A DNA stretch of 64,000 nt from Flavobacteriales bacterium UBA2306 (lineage in GTDB: Bacteria > Bacteroidota > Bacteroidia > Flavobacteriales > Weeksellaceae), in NCBI GenBank assembly GCA_002345565.1, contig DDVS01000004.1, forward strand, positions 434,001 through 498,000. The letters are read 5' to 3'. The position numbers and the translations under genes were made by a program. Below are positions 26,404 through 34,779 of the stretch, piece after piece. Numbering within the stretch: the first letter of the stretch is position 1; the number at the start of each line of letters is the position of its first letter. The notes beneath the pieces were generated by a model. The model worked only from the letters and a program-made list of their open reading frames with translations. It had not been told where the DNA came from and searched no databases.

Positions 26404-26907
26404 ATGAAAACCTTCGAAACCGAAAGATTAATAATGAAACTCGCAGACTTAGACGATGCGGATTTCTTCCTTGAACTTTACAATATGCCTTCGTTCATCA
26501 AATATATTGGCGACCGAAATCTCCGAACTAAAGAAGATGCAGAAGACTATATTAAAAACCGATTTTTTCCTCAAATCGAAAAATTGGGATTTGGGAATTA
26601 TGTGGTAATTTTAAAAGAAGATCAAACGAAAATTGGCGCAGTGGGAATTTTTGAAAGAGAAGGCTTGGATGTTCTTGATATTGGATTTTCTTTTCTCGAG
26701 AAATACGAAGGAAAAGGCTATGCCTACGAATCAGCAAATAGACTGAAAGAAGTTGCAGCAATAGATTTCGGAGTCAAAAAATTATCTGCTATTACTACAA
26801 AAGATAATTTCTCGTCTCAAAAATTAATCGAAAAACTAGGCTTGAAATTCCAAAAAATAATAACAATCCCGAATGATGACGCAGAATTGATGTATTATGA
26901 AAATTAA
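26404..26907 (+). CDS. GNAT-family N-acetyltransferase (RimJ/RimL-like)
   Basis: A 167-residue GNAT acetyltransferase of the RimJ/RimL type. It begins FETERLIMKLADLDDADFFLELYN. The acetyl-CoA-binding region is LDIGFSFLEKYEGKGYAYES, followed by LSAITTKDNFSSQKLIEKLG. Such enzymes acetylate protein N-termini, amino acids or small amines, and the substrate cannot be told. Its end overlaps the 3' end of the convergent bcp gene by four bases. Confidence 0.85.
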   Translation: MKTFETERLIMKLADLDDADFFLELYNMPSFIKYIGDRNLRTKEDAEDYIKNRFFPQIEKLGFGNYVVILKEDQTKIGAVGIFEREGLDVLDIGFSFLEKYEGKGYAYESANRLKEVAAIDFGVKKLSAITTKDNFSSQKLIEKLGLKFQKIITIPNDDAELMYYEN

Positions 26908-27353
26908 TTTTCCAAAATCTGCGAAGCGTGGTCTTTGGTTTTTACTTTTTCAATGATTTGAATGCAAATTCCGTTTTCGTCAAAAACAAAAGTCGTTCTC
27001 AGAATTCCCATAAATTCTCTTCCCATAAACTTCTTCAACTGCCAAACCCCGAATTTGTCTATAACATCGTGATTCTCATCCGCAATCACATCAAATGGCA
27101 ATTCATTTTTATCACTGAAATTCTTCTGACGTTTCACAGAATCCGCACTCACGCCAAGCAATTGATAACCTTTCTTTTTCAAAACGGAATAATTATCTCT
27201 AAGATTACAAGCTTCCGCAGTACAGCCTGGTGTGCTCGCTTTTGGATAAAAGAAAACAACGAGTTTTTTGCCTTTCAGTTTTTGAGAATCGATTTGTTCT
27301 CCTTTTTGATTTGTTCCGATAAATTCCGGTAAAGAATCGCCAACCTTCAACAT
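26904..27353 (-). CDS. bcp: Thioredoxin-dependent peroxiredoxin Bcp (PrxQ)
   Basis: A 149-residue PrxQ/Bcp peroxiredoxin reducing hydrogen peroxide and lipid peroxides with electrons from thioredoxin. The peroxidatic Cys lies in YPKASTPGCTAEACNLRDNY, and the second Cys five residues on is the usual PrxQ resolving residue. Other family parts are LGVSADSVKRQKNFSDKN and the C-terminal FMGILRTTFVFDENG. It is divergent from nth, and the two promoters overlap. Confidence 0.92.
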   Translation of the reverse strand: MLKVGDSLPEFIGTNQKGEQIDSQKLKGKKLVVFFYPKASTPGCTAEACNLRDNYSVLKKKGYQLLGVSADSVKRQKNFSDKNELPFDVIADENHDVIDKFGVWQLKKFMGREFMGILRTTFVFDENGICIQIIEKVKTKDHASQILEN

Positions 27354-27359
27354 AATTTC

Positions 27360-27367
27360 TATTTTTG
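27360..27367 (+). promoter_or_regulatory. Putative -7 box of nth
   Basis: TATTTTTG is an exact TAnnTTTG box, 21 bases before the nth ATG at 27389. It lies inside the predicted 5' leader of bcp. Confidence 0.5.
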
Positions 27368-27372
27368 TACGA

Positions 27373-27380
27373 CAAAGTTA
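27373..27380 (-). promoter_or_regulatory. Putative promoter of bcp
   Basis: On the minus strand this reads TAACTTTG, an exact -7 box. TTTG at 27401-27404 on the same strand is 20 bp upstream, the expected spacing. It lies downstream of the nth -7 box. Confidence 0.6.
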
Positions 27381-27388
27381 GCATCAAA

Positions 27389-28009
27389 ATGACGAAAAAG
27401 CAAAGAGCCCAGATTGTTCAGGAAGAATTAGAAAAATTATATCCCGAAGTTCCGATTCCGCTGGAGCACAAAGACGTTTATACTCTGATGGTTGCAGTGG
27501 CCCTTTCTGCACAAACGACGGACAAAAAAGTGAATCAAATCACACCAAAGCTTTTTGCTGTTGCTGATACGCCTGAGAAAATGGCAAAATTGAGTTTTGA
27601 AGAAATCCGAGAATTGATTAAAGAAATTGGATTAACCAATTCTAAAGCGAAAAACCTAAAAAAAATGGCTGAAGTTCTGGTCGAAAAATACAATTCGGTT
27701 GTTCCTCAAACTTATGAAGAATTGGAAAGTTTGGCTGGAGTTGGTCACAAAACAGCTTCTGTTGTGATGAGTCAGGGGTTTGGTTTTCCGGCTTTTCCGG
27801 TTGACACGCATATCCACAGATTGATGACACAATGGAAACTGACATCAGGGAAAAATGTTGTCGAAACCGAACGTGATGCGAAAAGTATTTGGGACGAAAG
27901 TGTCTGGAACAAATTGCATCTTCAAATTATTTTTTACGGGCGAGAATATTCGCCGGCGAGAGGAAGTCAAGAGAAGGATTTTCTGACTAAAATGTTGTTT
28001 GAGAAATAA
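27389..28009 (+). CDS. nth: Endonuclease III-like glycosylase without the Fe-S cluster
   Basis: A DNA glycosylase/AP lyase that removes oxidised pyrimidines. The start is the ATG at 27389 (MTKKQRAQ), because the TTG 24 bp upstream lies within the promoter box. The helix-hairpin-helix LESLAGVGHKTASVVM holds the catalytic Lys, and FPVDTHIHRLMTQW holds the catalytic Asp. The usual C-terminal C-x6-C-x2-C-x5-C loop is missing: after FYGREYSPARGSQ the protein ends in 15 residues with no Cys. At 206 residues it is only slightly shorter than the enterobacterial enzyme. Activity is likely, since clusterless members are known. Confidence 0.88.
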   Translation: MTKKQRAQIVQEELEKLYPEVPIPLEHKDVYTLMVAVALSAQTTDKKVNQITPKLFAVADTPEKMAKLSFEEIRELIKEIGLTNSKAKNLKKMAEVLVEKYNSVVPQTYEELESLAGVGHKTASVVMSQGFGFPAFPVDTHIHRLMTQWKLTSGKNVVETERDAKSIWDESVWNKLHLQIIFYGREYSPARGSQEKDFLTKMLFEK

Positions 28010-28285
28010 TTAAACATCCAATAATCTTCTATGATAATTGATTTGTCCCAAATGATAGTCTAAATGAGAAAGCAAATGGATTAGAAAATATCCTGTTGTC
28101 ATTTTGTAGCCTAAAGTTTCTTGAGGATAATCTTTTTTTAATCTTCTTGCGATAATTTATCCAATGCAGAATCAATCATTTTTATTGATTTTCCAAATTG
28201 ATTCTTCACTTTTATAAGATTCAATTTCAAACTTTAATTTGTTTAAATCTCTATTATAAAGTGGTTTCAGACTTTCTATTATCAT
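28010..28285 (-). pseudogene. DinB-family (DUF1572-like) gene remnant
   Basis: The start region reads MIIESLKPLYNRDLNKLKFE and continues to SIWKINKND before a stop. Then comes SALDKLSQED, a stop, and in another frame KKDYPQETLGYKMTTGYF and LSHLDYHLGQINYHRRLLD. These are the first and last parts of a DinB/DUF1572 protein of about 150 residues. The middle, normally with the first metal-binding His, is deleted, and one base is lost in an A-run. The 3' end abuts nth without a gap. It is a clear pseudogene. Confidence 0.8.
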
Positions 28286-28288
28286 AAT

Positions 28289-28885
28289 TTAATCTTTATT
28301 TTTCATCATTCGTCTCATATGAACATATTTGGATTGACGAACCCGATGTGGATATTTTCGACCTTTCGGAATGTTGTTGAAAATCAAGGCTACAATTAAT
28401 AAAATCAATGCGCCACTTAAAACAGGCGACAAAGCATACCAATATCCCAATTCCTGAATTTTATCTGACGGAAGAACCGCAATTAAAGCGGTCGCTCCAC
28501 CTGGCGGATGCATTGTCTTTGTGATTTGCATAATAACAATTGAAGAAGCAACTGCAATAGAAGCATTAAGCCAAAGAATTTCTGGTAAAAATTTAAAAAC
28601 CGTAACACCAACCAAAGCTGACAAAACGTGTCCGCCAATCAGATTTCTTGGTTGAGCCAAAGGACTATTAACAGCGCCATAAATCAAAACGCTTGATGCG
28701 CCAAATGAACCAATTAGAAAAATATTTTCAATCTCCGAAAAATGTTGAGACTGTAAAAAAGCAATCAATCCAATTCCGAAAAAAGCGCCGAGAAAGGACC
28801 AAAAATGGTCTTTGAAATCAACAAGCGTTTCCTGATAAAAGATATATTTAGTTTGCCTTAGTCTTCTTTTGATATGCCTTCTCAT
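28289..28885 (-). CDS. HPP-family integral membrane protein
   Basis: An HPP-family membrane protein with four to five helices. The family signature is TKTMHPPGGATALIAVL. Other parts are FWSFLGAFFGIGLIAFLQ, SFGASSVLIYGAVNSPLAQP and GYWYALSPVLSGALILLIVALIF. Plant and cyanobacterial relatives transport nitrite, but a role here is not shown. The start used is the ATG at 28885 (MRRHIKRRLRQTK). It overlaps the stop of the upstream DUF885 gene by one base, a typical coupling; a longer frame would run back into that gene. Confidence 0.82.
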   Translation of the reverse strand: MRRHIKRRLRQTKYIFYQETLVDFKDHFWSFLGAFFGIGLIAFLQSQHFSEIENIFLIGSFGASSVLIYGAVNSPLAQPRNLIGGHVLSALVGVTVFKFLPEILWLNASIAVASSIVIMQITKTMHPPGGATALIAVLPSDKIQELGYWYALSPVLSGALILLIVALIFNNIPKGRKYPHRVRQSKYVHMRRMMKNKD

Positions 28886-30699
28886 TACTTCACACCTTTC
28901 GACCAAAGATTCATTTTTCTTTCCAAAACTTCCAGAGGAAGGCAACCTTGACTCAATACTTCATCGTGAAAAGACGCGAGATTGAATTTTTTGCCTTGCT
29001 CTTTTTGATATTTATTTCTTAGCTCACGGATTTTCATTGCACCCGTTTTGTAACTCAAAGCTTGTCCAGGCAAAGCCATATAACGTTCCACTTCCGCCGT
29101 TGCTCCAGCTTCGTCATAAGCCACATTGCTCAAGAAATATTTAATCGCTTCTTCGCGAGACATTTGCCCTGTATGAATTCCTGTATCGATAACCAAACGA
29201 ACTGCGCGTAACATCTCATCACTCAAAGAACCCATTTTCTGATAAGGGTCTGTGTAAAGTCCAAACTCAGGTCCGAGCGATTCGCAATACAAAGCCCATC
29301 CTTCGCCATAAGCACCAATCCAACCAAATCTCATAAACTTTGGCAATTTCAAATTTTCCTGCTGAAGAGAAATCTGATAATGATGACCAGGAATCGCCTC
29401 GTGAAGGAAAAGAGATTCCATCCCAGAAGTCACATTGAATTTTTTCGGGTCTGGAATTGGCGTGTAAAAAATCCCGGGACGTTTTCCATCCGGACTTCCT
29501 TGTATATATTCTGCACTGGCACTGGCTTCCCTGTATTTTTCGGTTTGACGGATTTCGAAAGGCGTTTTTGGTGTTACATTGAACATCGTTTTCAACTTCG
29601 GAGTGATTTTATCCAAAATTGATTGAAATGCTCCCAGAACTTCCTGCGAAGTTTTGAAAGGCATTGCTTTTGGGTCGGTTTTTACATAATTTAGAAACTC
29701 TTCCAAAGAACCTTTGAAACCAACTTGAGCTTTCACTTTCTCCATTTCTGAACGGATTCTTTCAACTTCTACAAGTCCTGTTTTATGAATTTCGTCCGGG
29801 GTTTTATCCGTTGTCGTCCAGCTTTTCACGTAATAAGAATAGATATTATTTCCATTTGGCAAAGCGCCATAACCATCAGTCGCTCTGGATTTTGGAAGAT
29901 ATTCTTTCTTAAGAAAATCAGCCATTTTGAGATAAGCCGGAATCAATTTGTTTTTGATGGCGTCCTGATAAAGCTTAGCATATTTGTTAGCTGTTACCGG
30001 TTTGAAATCTTTTGGAAGATTCTTGATTGGCCCGTAGAAAATATTTTTTTCGATTTCGAAAGTTGTGATTTCTTCGGCCTTCATTTGAGGAATCATTTTT
30101 ATGACTAATGATTTTGGAAGAACCACATTATTTTTAATTCCTAATCGGAAGTTTTCAATTGCAGAATCCATCCAGATTGGAAATTCATCAATTCTTTTCA
30201 ACCAATTATCATAATCTTTTTCGGTTTTAAAAGGCTGAATTCCACTTCCGCTTCCCAACATTGGGAAAGTCAATGGTAAACCATCAAACTGCGTGAAAGG
30301 AATATATTCTGGATGATAAGCATAACGCTCTTGTTTGTCAATCAAGGTATATTCCAGAACATCAAAAATCACTTTGTGAGAATCATCAAGACTATTGTAA
30401 TCTACAGATTTCAATTGATTCTGAACAGAATTATAGAATGCAATTTCTTTTTTAATAAAATCAGAACTTAGATTATTTGGTAAAAGATCATTGTACCTTT
30501 CGTCTCCTTGTGAAGTAGCTTCTAGAGGATAAAACTTAAGATATTCTTCGTAATAATTAGATGCAATAGAATCCAGATCCGAAGATGTAGAACCTACGGA
30601 AGTCTTCATCATCGGAGAATCTCCTTTTTTGCAGGCAGTAACAGTAATAATTAATCCAAAAACCAATAATATTTTGTACAAAGAAGTCATCTTAATCAA
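28885..30699 (-). CDS. DUF885-family lipoprotein, putative zinc peptidase
   Basis: A 604-residue DUF885 protein. The N-terminus is a lipoprotein signal (ILLVFGLIITVTACKKG), placing it in the envelope. The zinc-protease-like motif is intact as LFLHEAIPGHHYQISLQQ (HExxGHH). Nearby conserved stretches are RPGIFYTPIPDPKKFNV and GWIGAYGEGWALYCESLG. The family resembles M2/M3-type metallopeptidases, and some members act on peptides, but the substrate is unknown. Translation may begin three codons later at MTSLYK. It is coupled to the HPP gene. Confidence 0.82.
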   Translation of the reverse strand: MIKMTSLYKILLVFGLIITVTACKKGDSPMMKTSVGSTSSDLDSIASNYYEEYLKFYPLEATSQGDERYNDLLPNNLSSDFIKKEIAFYNSVQNQLKSVDYNSLDDSHKVIFDVLEYTLIDKQERYAYHPEYIPFTQFDGLPLTFPMLGSGSGIQPFKTEKDYDNWLKRIDEFPIWMDSAIENFRLGIKNNVVLPKSLVIKMIPQMKAEEITTFEIEKNIFYGPIKNLPKDFKPVTANKYAKLYQDAIKNKLIPAYLKMADFLKKEYLPKSRATDGYGALPNGNNIYSYYVKSWTTTDKTPDEIHKTGLVEVERIRSEMEKVKAQVGFKGSLEEFLNYVKTDPKAMPFKTSQEVLGAFQSILDKITPKLKTMFNVTPKTPFEIRQTEKYREASASAEYIQGSPDGKRPGIFYTPIPDPKKFNVTSGMESLFLHEAIPGHHYQISLQQENLKLPKFMRFGWIGAYGEGWALYCESLGPEFGLYTDPYQKMGSLSDEMLRAVRLVIDTGIHTGQMSREEAIKYFLSNVAYDEAGATAEVERYMALPGQALSYKTGAMKIRELRNKYQKEQGKKFNLASFHDEVLSQGCLPLEVLERKMNLWSKGVK

Positions 30700-30857
30700 T
30701 TTTATAGTGTAAAGATAATGTTTTCAAGATTACCAAAACAGCCGTGATTTTTAAGGGGTTCAGAACTTAAGGTTAACACAACATCAAGAACCATATCAAT
30801 CTTTATGATTATTATCAAAAATAATCGACAAAAATTTTTCACATTCATCCAATTTTT

Positions 30858-30865
30858 TATCTTTG
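30858..30865 (+). promoter_or_regulatory. Putative -7 box of the acidic hypothetical gene
   Basis: TATCTTTG is an exact TAnnTTTG box, 45 bases before the ATG at 30911. Confidence 0.5.
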
Positions 30866-30910
30866 TTAGACACAATTAAAAAAATTATTTCATAATCTAT
30901 TATCCTTATA

Positions 30911-31369
30911 ATGAAAGGAATATTGAAGATATACCACCCAGAGGAGACTCTGAAGTATTTTATTGACAGCACCTATTGCAAATCTGTCTACAGCAACAAG
31001 CAGAATTTTTTGGAAGTTGAAGTTATTACAAATGACTCTTTGGACCACGTTGAGGACGACTCTCTGCAATACAATTTCCCTCAGATCTCCCTTAATATTT
31101 TTGATTTTCCAATCACCACTTCGGAATTGGAAGGACAGACTTTCTCTGTAGAAGATACGGATGATGATTCCTATACAGAAGTTGACCTTTTTGATGATGA
31201 AGAAGCATTCTTATTGGAGAACGAATTGGAATTTGGCAAAAACGAGAATGATGATCTTCAGCTTTTATGGACAGGGACAATCACAGATTTCTATACCGGT
31301 TCAGAAGAGCCTATTTCCTTTAAACTCAAATGTAATTTCCGCCAGGACGATATTGAAGTGGAAGATTAA
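30911..31369 (+). CDS. Hypothetical acidic protein (152 aa)
   Basis: I do not recognise a family. The 152-residue protein has no signal peptide or membrane segment. Its centre and end are very acidic (VEDTDDDSYTEVDLFDDEEA and later GKNENDDLQ), and it contains several aromatic beta-like stretches such as QLLWTGTITDFYTG. A standard promoter box and codon use like its neighbours support a real gene. It lies 72 bp upstream of the TonB-family gene in the same direction, with no terminator visible. Confidence 0.7.
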   Translation: MKGILKIYHPEETLKYFIDSTYCKSVYSNKQNFLEVEVITNDSLDHVEDDSLQYNFPQISLNIFDFPITTSELEGQTFSVEDTDDDSYTEVDLFDDEEAFLLENELEFGKNENDDLQLLWTGTITDFYTGSEEPISFKLKCNFRQDDIEVED

Positions 31370-31441
31370 CTGATCTCCAAAAAATAATATTTATATTTAC
31401 GAATCGTTATAAAACTAATTATAACGCAAACCTTTTATTGG

Positions 31442-32371
31442 ATGTATCAAGACTTAGATGATATTGTTTTTGAAGACCGTCATAAAGCTTATGGTGCCTA
31501 TGAATTTCGTAAACATTATGACTTTACATTAACCAAAGCTCTTGTTGTAGGTTTTTTTGTTGTATTGATTTTATTTATAATTCCAGCTTCTGTAATCAAA
31601 ACACCAAAAAAAACCGCAACAGACAGCGAGAAAATCATTCCAATAGATTTATCTGAAATGAGAATTAATTATGGTGATAACAGAAATGGAAAAGACATAG
31701 AAGAACCGAAGGAAGAAGAAGGAAGTCCGGCTCCAATTATTGAGAAAAAGGAAGAAAAAGAAATCATAACCGAAGTTGCAAAAGCCTCCAAAGAAAAAGC
31801 TGAAAAAGATATTCCGGAAAATGTAGTTCCCACACCTACAAGAGCAAAAAATCCTCCTGTGGCAACTAAAAAATCGAACGAGAAAGTTAATTCTCCAGCC
31901 GTTTCAAACTCTACAAAAAATGTGACCGGGAAAAGCAATGCAAAAGGTGATATCAAAAAAGAAAATGCAACCGGAGACGGAAAAGGAAATGCAGCAATTG
32001 GAAACCTCCTAAAAGGAAGAGGAACAAAATCCGGCTCACAAGGAAACGGAACAGGACCTGGAAATTACGGCGACCCACTTGGCGGAGATGGCGATGGTAC
32101 AAGTCTTATTGGAGCTGATAGAAAATTAATTGGGTTCATCCCCGGAACGATGGGAAGAGGTGGCGCTCAACCAAACCACGATTGTACTGCCAGTGGAAGT
32201 ATCACCATTTCTTACACCGTTGATAAATCCGGAAAAGTGACTTCTGCAAGAAGATTAAGTGGTGTTTCTGACCCTTGTGTATCAAGCACAGCAATCAATT
32301 GGGTGAAGCAATACGTGAAAGCAGAAGCTTCCAGCACGGCGTCCAAAGGAACTTATAAAATTGTTTTTTAA
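31442..32371 (+). CDS. TonB-family energy transducer
   Basis: A TonB-type protein that links the inner-membrane proton-motive force to outer-membrane transporters. The N-terminus has the Bacteroidota signature DIVFEDRHKAYGAYEFRKHY. One membrane helix follows (about residues 34-51), then a long Lys/Glu/Pro periplasmic linker and a Gly/Asn-rich stretch (about 185-225). The C-terminal domain (GSITISYTVDKSGKVTSARR, then INWVKQYVKAEAS) folds like TonB and contacts receptors. The C-terminal 80 residues closely resemble those of the gene at 33622-34284, so the two are paralogues flanking a TlpA-like and an ExbB-like gene. Confidence 0.82.
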   Translation: MYQDLDDIVFEDRHKAYGAYEFRKHYDFTLTKALVVGFFVVLILFIIPASVIKTPKKTATDSEKIIPIDLSEMRINYGDNRNGKDIEEPKEEEGSPAPIIEKKEEKEIITEVAKASKEKAEKDIPENVVPTPTRAKNPPVATKKSNEKVNSPAVSNSTKNVTGKSNAKGDIKKENATGDGKGNAAIGNLLKGRGTKSGSQGNGTGPGNYGDPLGGDGDGTSLIGADRKLIGFIPGTMGRGGAQPNHDCTASGSITISYTVDKSGKVTSARRLSGVSDPCVSSTAINWVKQYVKAEASSTASKGTYKIVF

Positions 32372-32383
32372 TCCATAATAACA

Positions 32384-32878
32384 ATGAAAATTCTTTTGTC
32401 ATTTTTTTCAATAATATTCAGTGTGCTATTTTTTTCTCAAAATAATACTCTCCCTTTATTGAATGAGCTTTTGGATAAGAAATTCCACATCGAAAAGCTA
32501 AAGAACGATAAACAAGAAAACTTTGATCTTAAAAATTTAAATGGGAAGCCAACACTTATAAATGTTTGGTTTACAAGATGCCAACCTTGTATCCACGAGC
32601 TACCATTTCTCAATAAATTAGAAGAAAAATGGAATTCGAAGGTAAATTTTGTCGCCATTACTTTTGATAGTCAAGATGAGATTCAAAATTTTTTACTCAA
32701 ACATACATTCAATTACTATCATCTTAATACCGGTTTTGAAAATTTAGAAAAATTTGGCATTTACAAATACCCATTAAATTTCGTCCTTGATAAAAATGGA
32801 AATATCAAGAAAATCTATGGTGGGATAGATGTTGATTCTTTTCTGAGCGTAGAAAAAGACTTTGAAAATTTACTTTAA
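32384..32878 (+). CDS. TlpA-like thioredoxin-fold protein
   Basis: A 164-residue exported thioredoxin-fold protein. A signal peptide (LLSFFSIIFSVLFFSQ) is followed by a TlpA/AhpC-type domain with the redox motif CQPC (Cys66 and Cys69, in VWFTRCQPCIHELPFLN). The cis-Pro region is YKYPLNFVLDKNGN. Such proteins reduce or oxidise disulfides in the periplasm, and a partner is unknown. It starts 12 bp after the TonB-family gene, so cotranscription is likely. Confidence 0.83.
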   Translation: MKILLSFFSIIFSVLFFSQNNTLPLLNELLDKKFHIEKLKNDKQENFDLKNLNGKPTLINVWFTRCQPCIHELPFLNKLEEKWNSKVNFVAITFDSQDEIQNFLLKHTFNYYHLNTGFENLEKFGIYKYPLNFVLDKNGNIKKIYGGIDVDSFLSVEKDFENLL

Positions 32879-32973
32879 AAAAGAGTAAAAAGTCATTAAA
32901 AATTAGACTTACAACTCTATCTGTTGTGTCTAAAAATTCATAAATTTGAAACTGTAACAACAATCAACAAACT

Positions 32974-33618
32974 ATGGCACAACAATCGTCAATATCAATT
33001 TGGGAATTTCTTTTTGGAGGAGGTCTGCTAAGTGTTTCCCTAATCATTATTCTTATATTTTTAGGAATTGCAGCCTTAGTTTTTTTTGGACAGAAGTTAT
33101 ATGCACTCAATAAAGAAAATCAGGTTGACCCTTATTTATTAAAAAACGTAAACGACCTTCTGAACGATGGAAGAATCCAGTCCGCCGTTGATTTTTGCAG
33201 AAGAGATAATTCTCCTGAATCCAGAAGCGTTGAAAAAGGTCTTAACAGATTAGGTCGCCCCATAAGCGAAATTGCCAACGCAATGGAAACTCACGCTCAA
33301 ATAGAACTTAATAAAGCAGAAAAAAACATCAATTTTCTGGCAACACTTTCTGGTGCGGCACCTATGCTGGGACTTCTTGGCGGTGTCCTGATTTTAGCAT
33401 CCACATTTGGAACAATTTCTAAATCCGAAACAGTAGTAGCCCAAAATCTTTTAGCAGCAGATTTTTACAAAGCGCTTGCGCCTGCTGCAATTGGGCTTTT
33501 GGTAGGTCTCCTGTCTTATGTTTTTCATAATATCTTGGTTTCTAAGGTTGATTATCTCTTGATGAAAATCCAGTATCACACCAACGAATTTTTGGATATT
33601 ATCAACAAACCTGCTTAA
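32974..33618 (+). CDS. MotA/TolQ/ExbB proton channel family protein
   Basis: A 214-residue ExbB/TolQ-type protein. The three membrane helices are LLSVSLIIILIFLGIAALVF near the start, and in the second half FLATLSGAAPMLGLLGGVLILAS and ALAPAAIGLLVGLLSYVF, which form the conserved pore pair. ExbB normally pairs with ExbD to drive TonB. Here no ExbD-type gene is adjacent; the next gene, three bases on, encodes a TonB-type protein instead. Confidence 0.85.
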   Translation: MAQQSSISIWEFLFGGGLLSVSLIIILIFLGIAALVFFGQKLYALNKENQVDPYLLKNVNDLLNDGRIQSAVDFCRRDNSPESRSVEKGLNRLGRPISEIANAMETHAQIELNKAEKNINFLATLSGAAPMLGLLGGVLILASTFGTISKSETVVAQNLLAADFYKALAPAAIGLLVGLLSYVFHNILVSKVDYLLMKIQYHTNEFLDIINKPA

Positions 33619-33621
33619 GGA

Positions 33622-34284
33622 ATGGAATTCAGTAGAAAAACAAAAAAACTATCCGGTCTTCCGATTGCTTTTTATGTGGTTGCGTTGTTATTTTTTGTGC
33701 TTTTATTTTCCTTTAATTCTCTTTACTACAAAGCTTCTGAACAACCAAAACCAGTCATTACCGAAGTTGAAAAACCCATTATTGAAGAACAAAAACAAGA
33801 TTCTGTTGTAAAACCAGAAATCTATGTTCCTGATGTTGAAGTTCTGCCTCCTGACACTGTTTCTATTGCTAAACCTTCTCCTGAAGAGGAAAAGAAAGAA
33901 TCGGTTAAAGAAGACAAAAAATTAGAAGAAAAATCGGTGAAAGACGATAAAAAACTTGCTAAAAAAGAGGAAACAAAGGATTCTAAAACGACGGATTCCA
34001 AGGACGATAAAATCACTAAAATAGGCAAAGACAGAATGCTTACTGCTTTCATTCCCGGAACAATGGGAAAAGCGGGGAAGTTACCTCCTCACAATTGCAA
34101 AACCAAAGGTCAGCTTGTGATGTTCATTACGGTTGATAAAGCTGGAAATGTATCCAATGCCGGACGAAGCAGCGGAATAAAAGACGCTTGCAACATTACT
34201 GCAGCGGTGATTTGGATAAAGCAATATGTGAAAGCTAAAAGGTCTCAGAATATTTCGCAGGGAACTTATACGATTAATTTTTAG
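33622..34284 (+). CDS. TonB-like protein, paralogue of the gene at 31442
   Basis: A 220-residue protein with one N-terminal membrane helix (AFYVVALLFFVLLFSFNSLYY), a Lys/Glu/Asp-rich periplasmic linker (about residues 40-135), and a TonB-type C-terminal domain (AFIPGTMGKAGKLPPHNCKT, then IKQYVKAKRSQNISQGTY). This domain is clearly homologous to that of 31442-32371, down to an FIPGTMG block and a Cys pair. The N-terminus lacks the usual KAYGAYE signature and also the ExbD Asp motif. It starts three bases after the ExbB-like gene. Confidence 0.78.
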   Translation: MEFSRKTKKLSGLPIAFYVVALLFFVLLFSFNSLYYKASEQPKPVITEVEKPIIEEQKQDSVVKPEIYVPDVEVLPPDTVSIAKPSPEEEKKESVKEDKKLEEKSVKDDKKLAKKEETKDSKTTDSKDDKITKIGKDRMLTAFIPGTMGKAGKLPPHNCKTKGQLVMFITVDKAGNVSNAGRSSGIKDACNITAAVIWIKQYVKAKRSQNISQGTYTINF

Positions 34285-34309
34285 TTTTATTAATGTCATA
34301 AGTTCTTGA

Positions 34310-34774
34310 ATGAATAGATTAATAAATTATCACATCTTACAAATTTTCAAATCACAAAGTAGAAATTTTGGTAACACAATTAGAACTTTTTCAATCCAAA
34401 TAGATATAATTCTTCTCTTATTTTTCATTGCAATATTCTTTTTTTCGGGATTAAATTTTCAATTAATAAAATTTTTGAATTCAGAATTTGAAGCAACAAA
34501 TACTAAAGTCATTTTTGGAAAACTATTATTAATTCTAGTTATTTACATATTCCTTTTTATTACAAGAAATAAAATATCCAAGAAAATAAAATTCCTATTT
34601 GACCAAAAACATATCGAAACTTTAGAAAAAGAAATCAAATTAGATAATAAGATTTGGAATTTTATTTATCGTTTGAATTTCGTTTACCTTTTTGGAATTT
34701 GGTGGATTTTTTCAATCGTATTGATTGGAATATTAGCAAAACATCTTGTTTGGCTTCCATTTAAAATGATGTGA
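34310..34774 (+). CDS. Hypothetical membrane protein (154 aa)
   Basis: I do not recognise a family. The very AT-rich gene encodes 154 residues with three likely membrane helices: IDIILLLFFIAIFFFSGL, IFGKLLLILVIYIFLFI and FVYLFGIWWIFSIVLIGILA. Basic loops sit between them (RNKISKKIKFLFDQKH). It follows the TonB-like gene by 25 bp. The base composition, richer in A+T than its neighbours, may hint at transfer, but hydrophobic coding alone also pushes that way. Confidence 0.6.
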   Translation: MNRLINYHILQIFKSQSRNFGNTIRTFSIQIDIILLLFFIAIFFFSGLNFQLIKFLNSEFEATNTKVIFGKLLLILVIYIFLFITRNKISKKIKFLFDQKHIETLEKEIKLDNKIWNFIYRLNFVYLFGIWWIFSIVLIGILAKHLVWLPFKMM

Positions 34775-34779
34775 TAATT

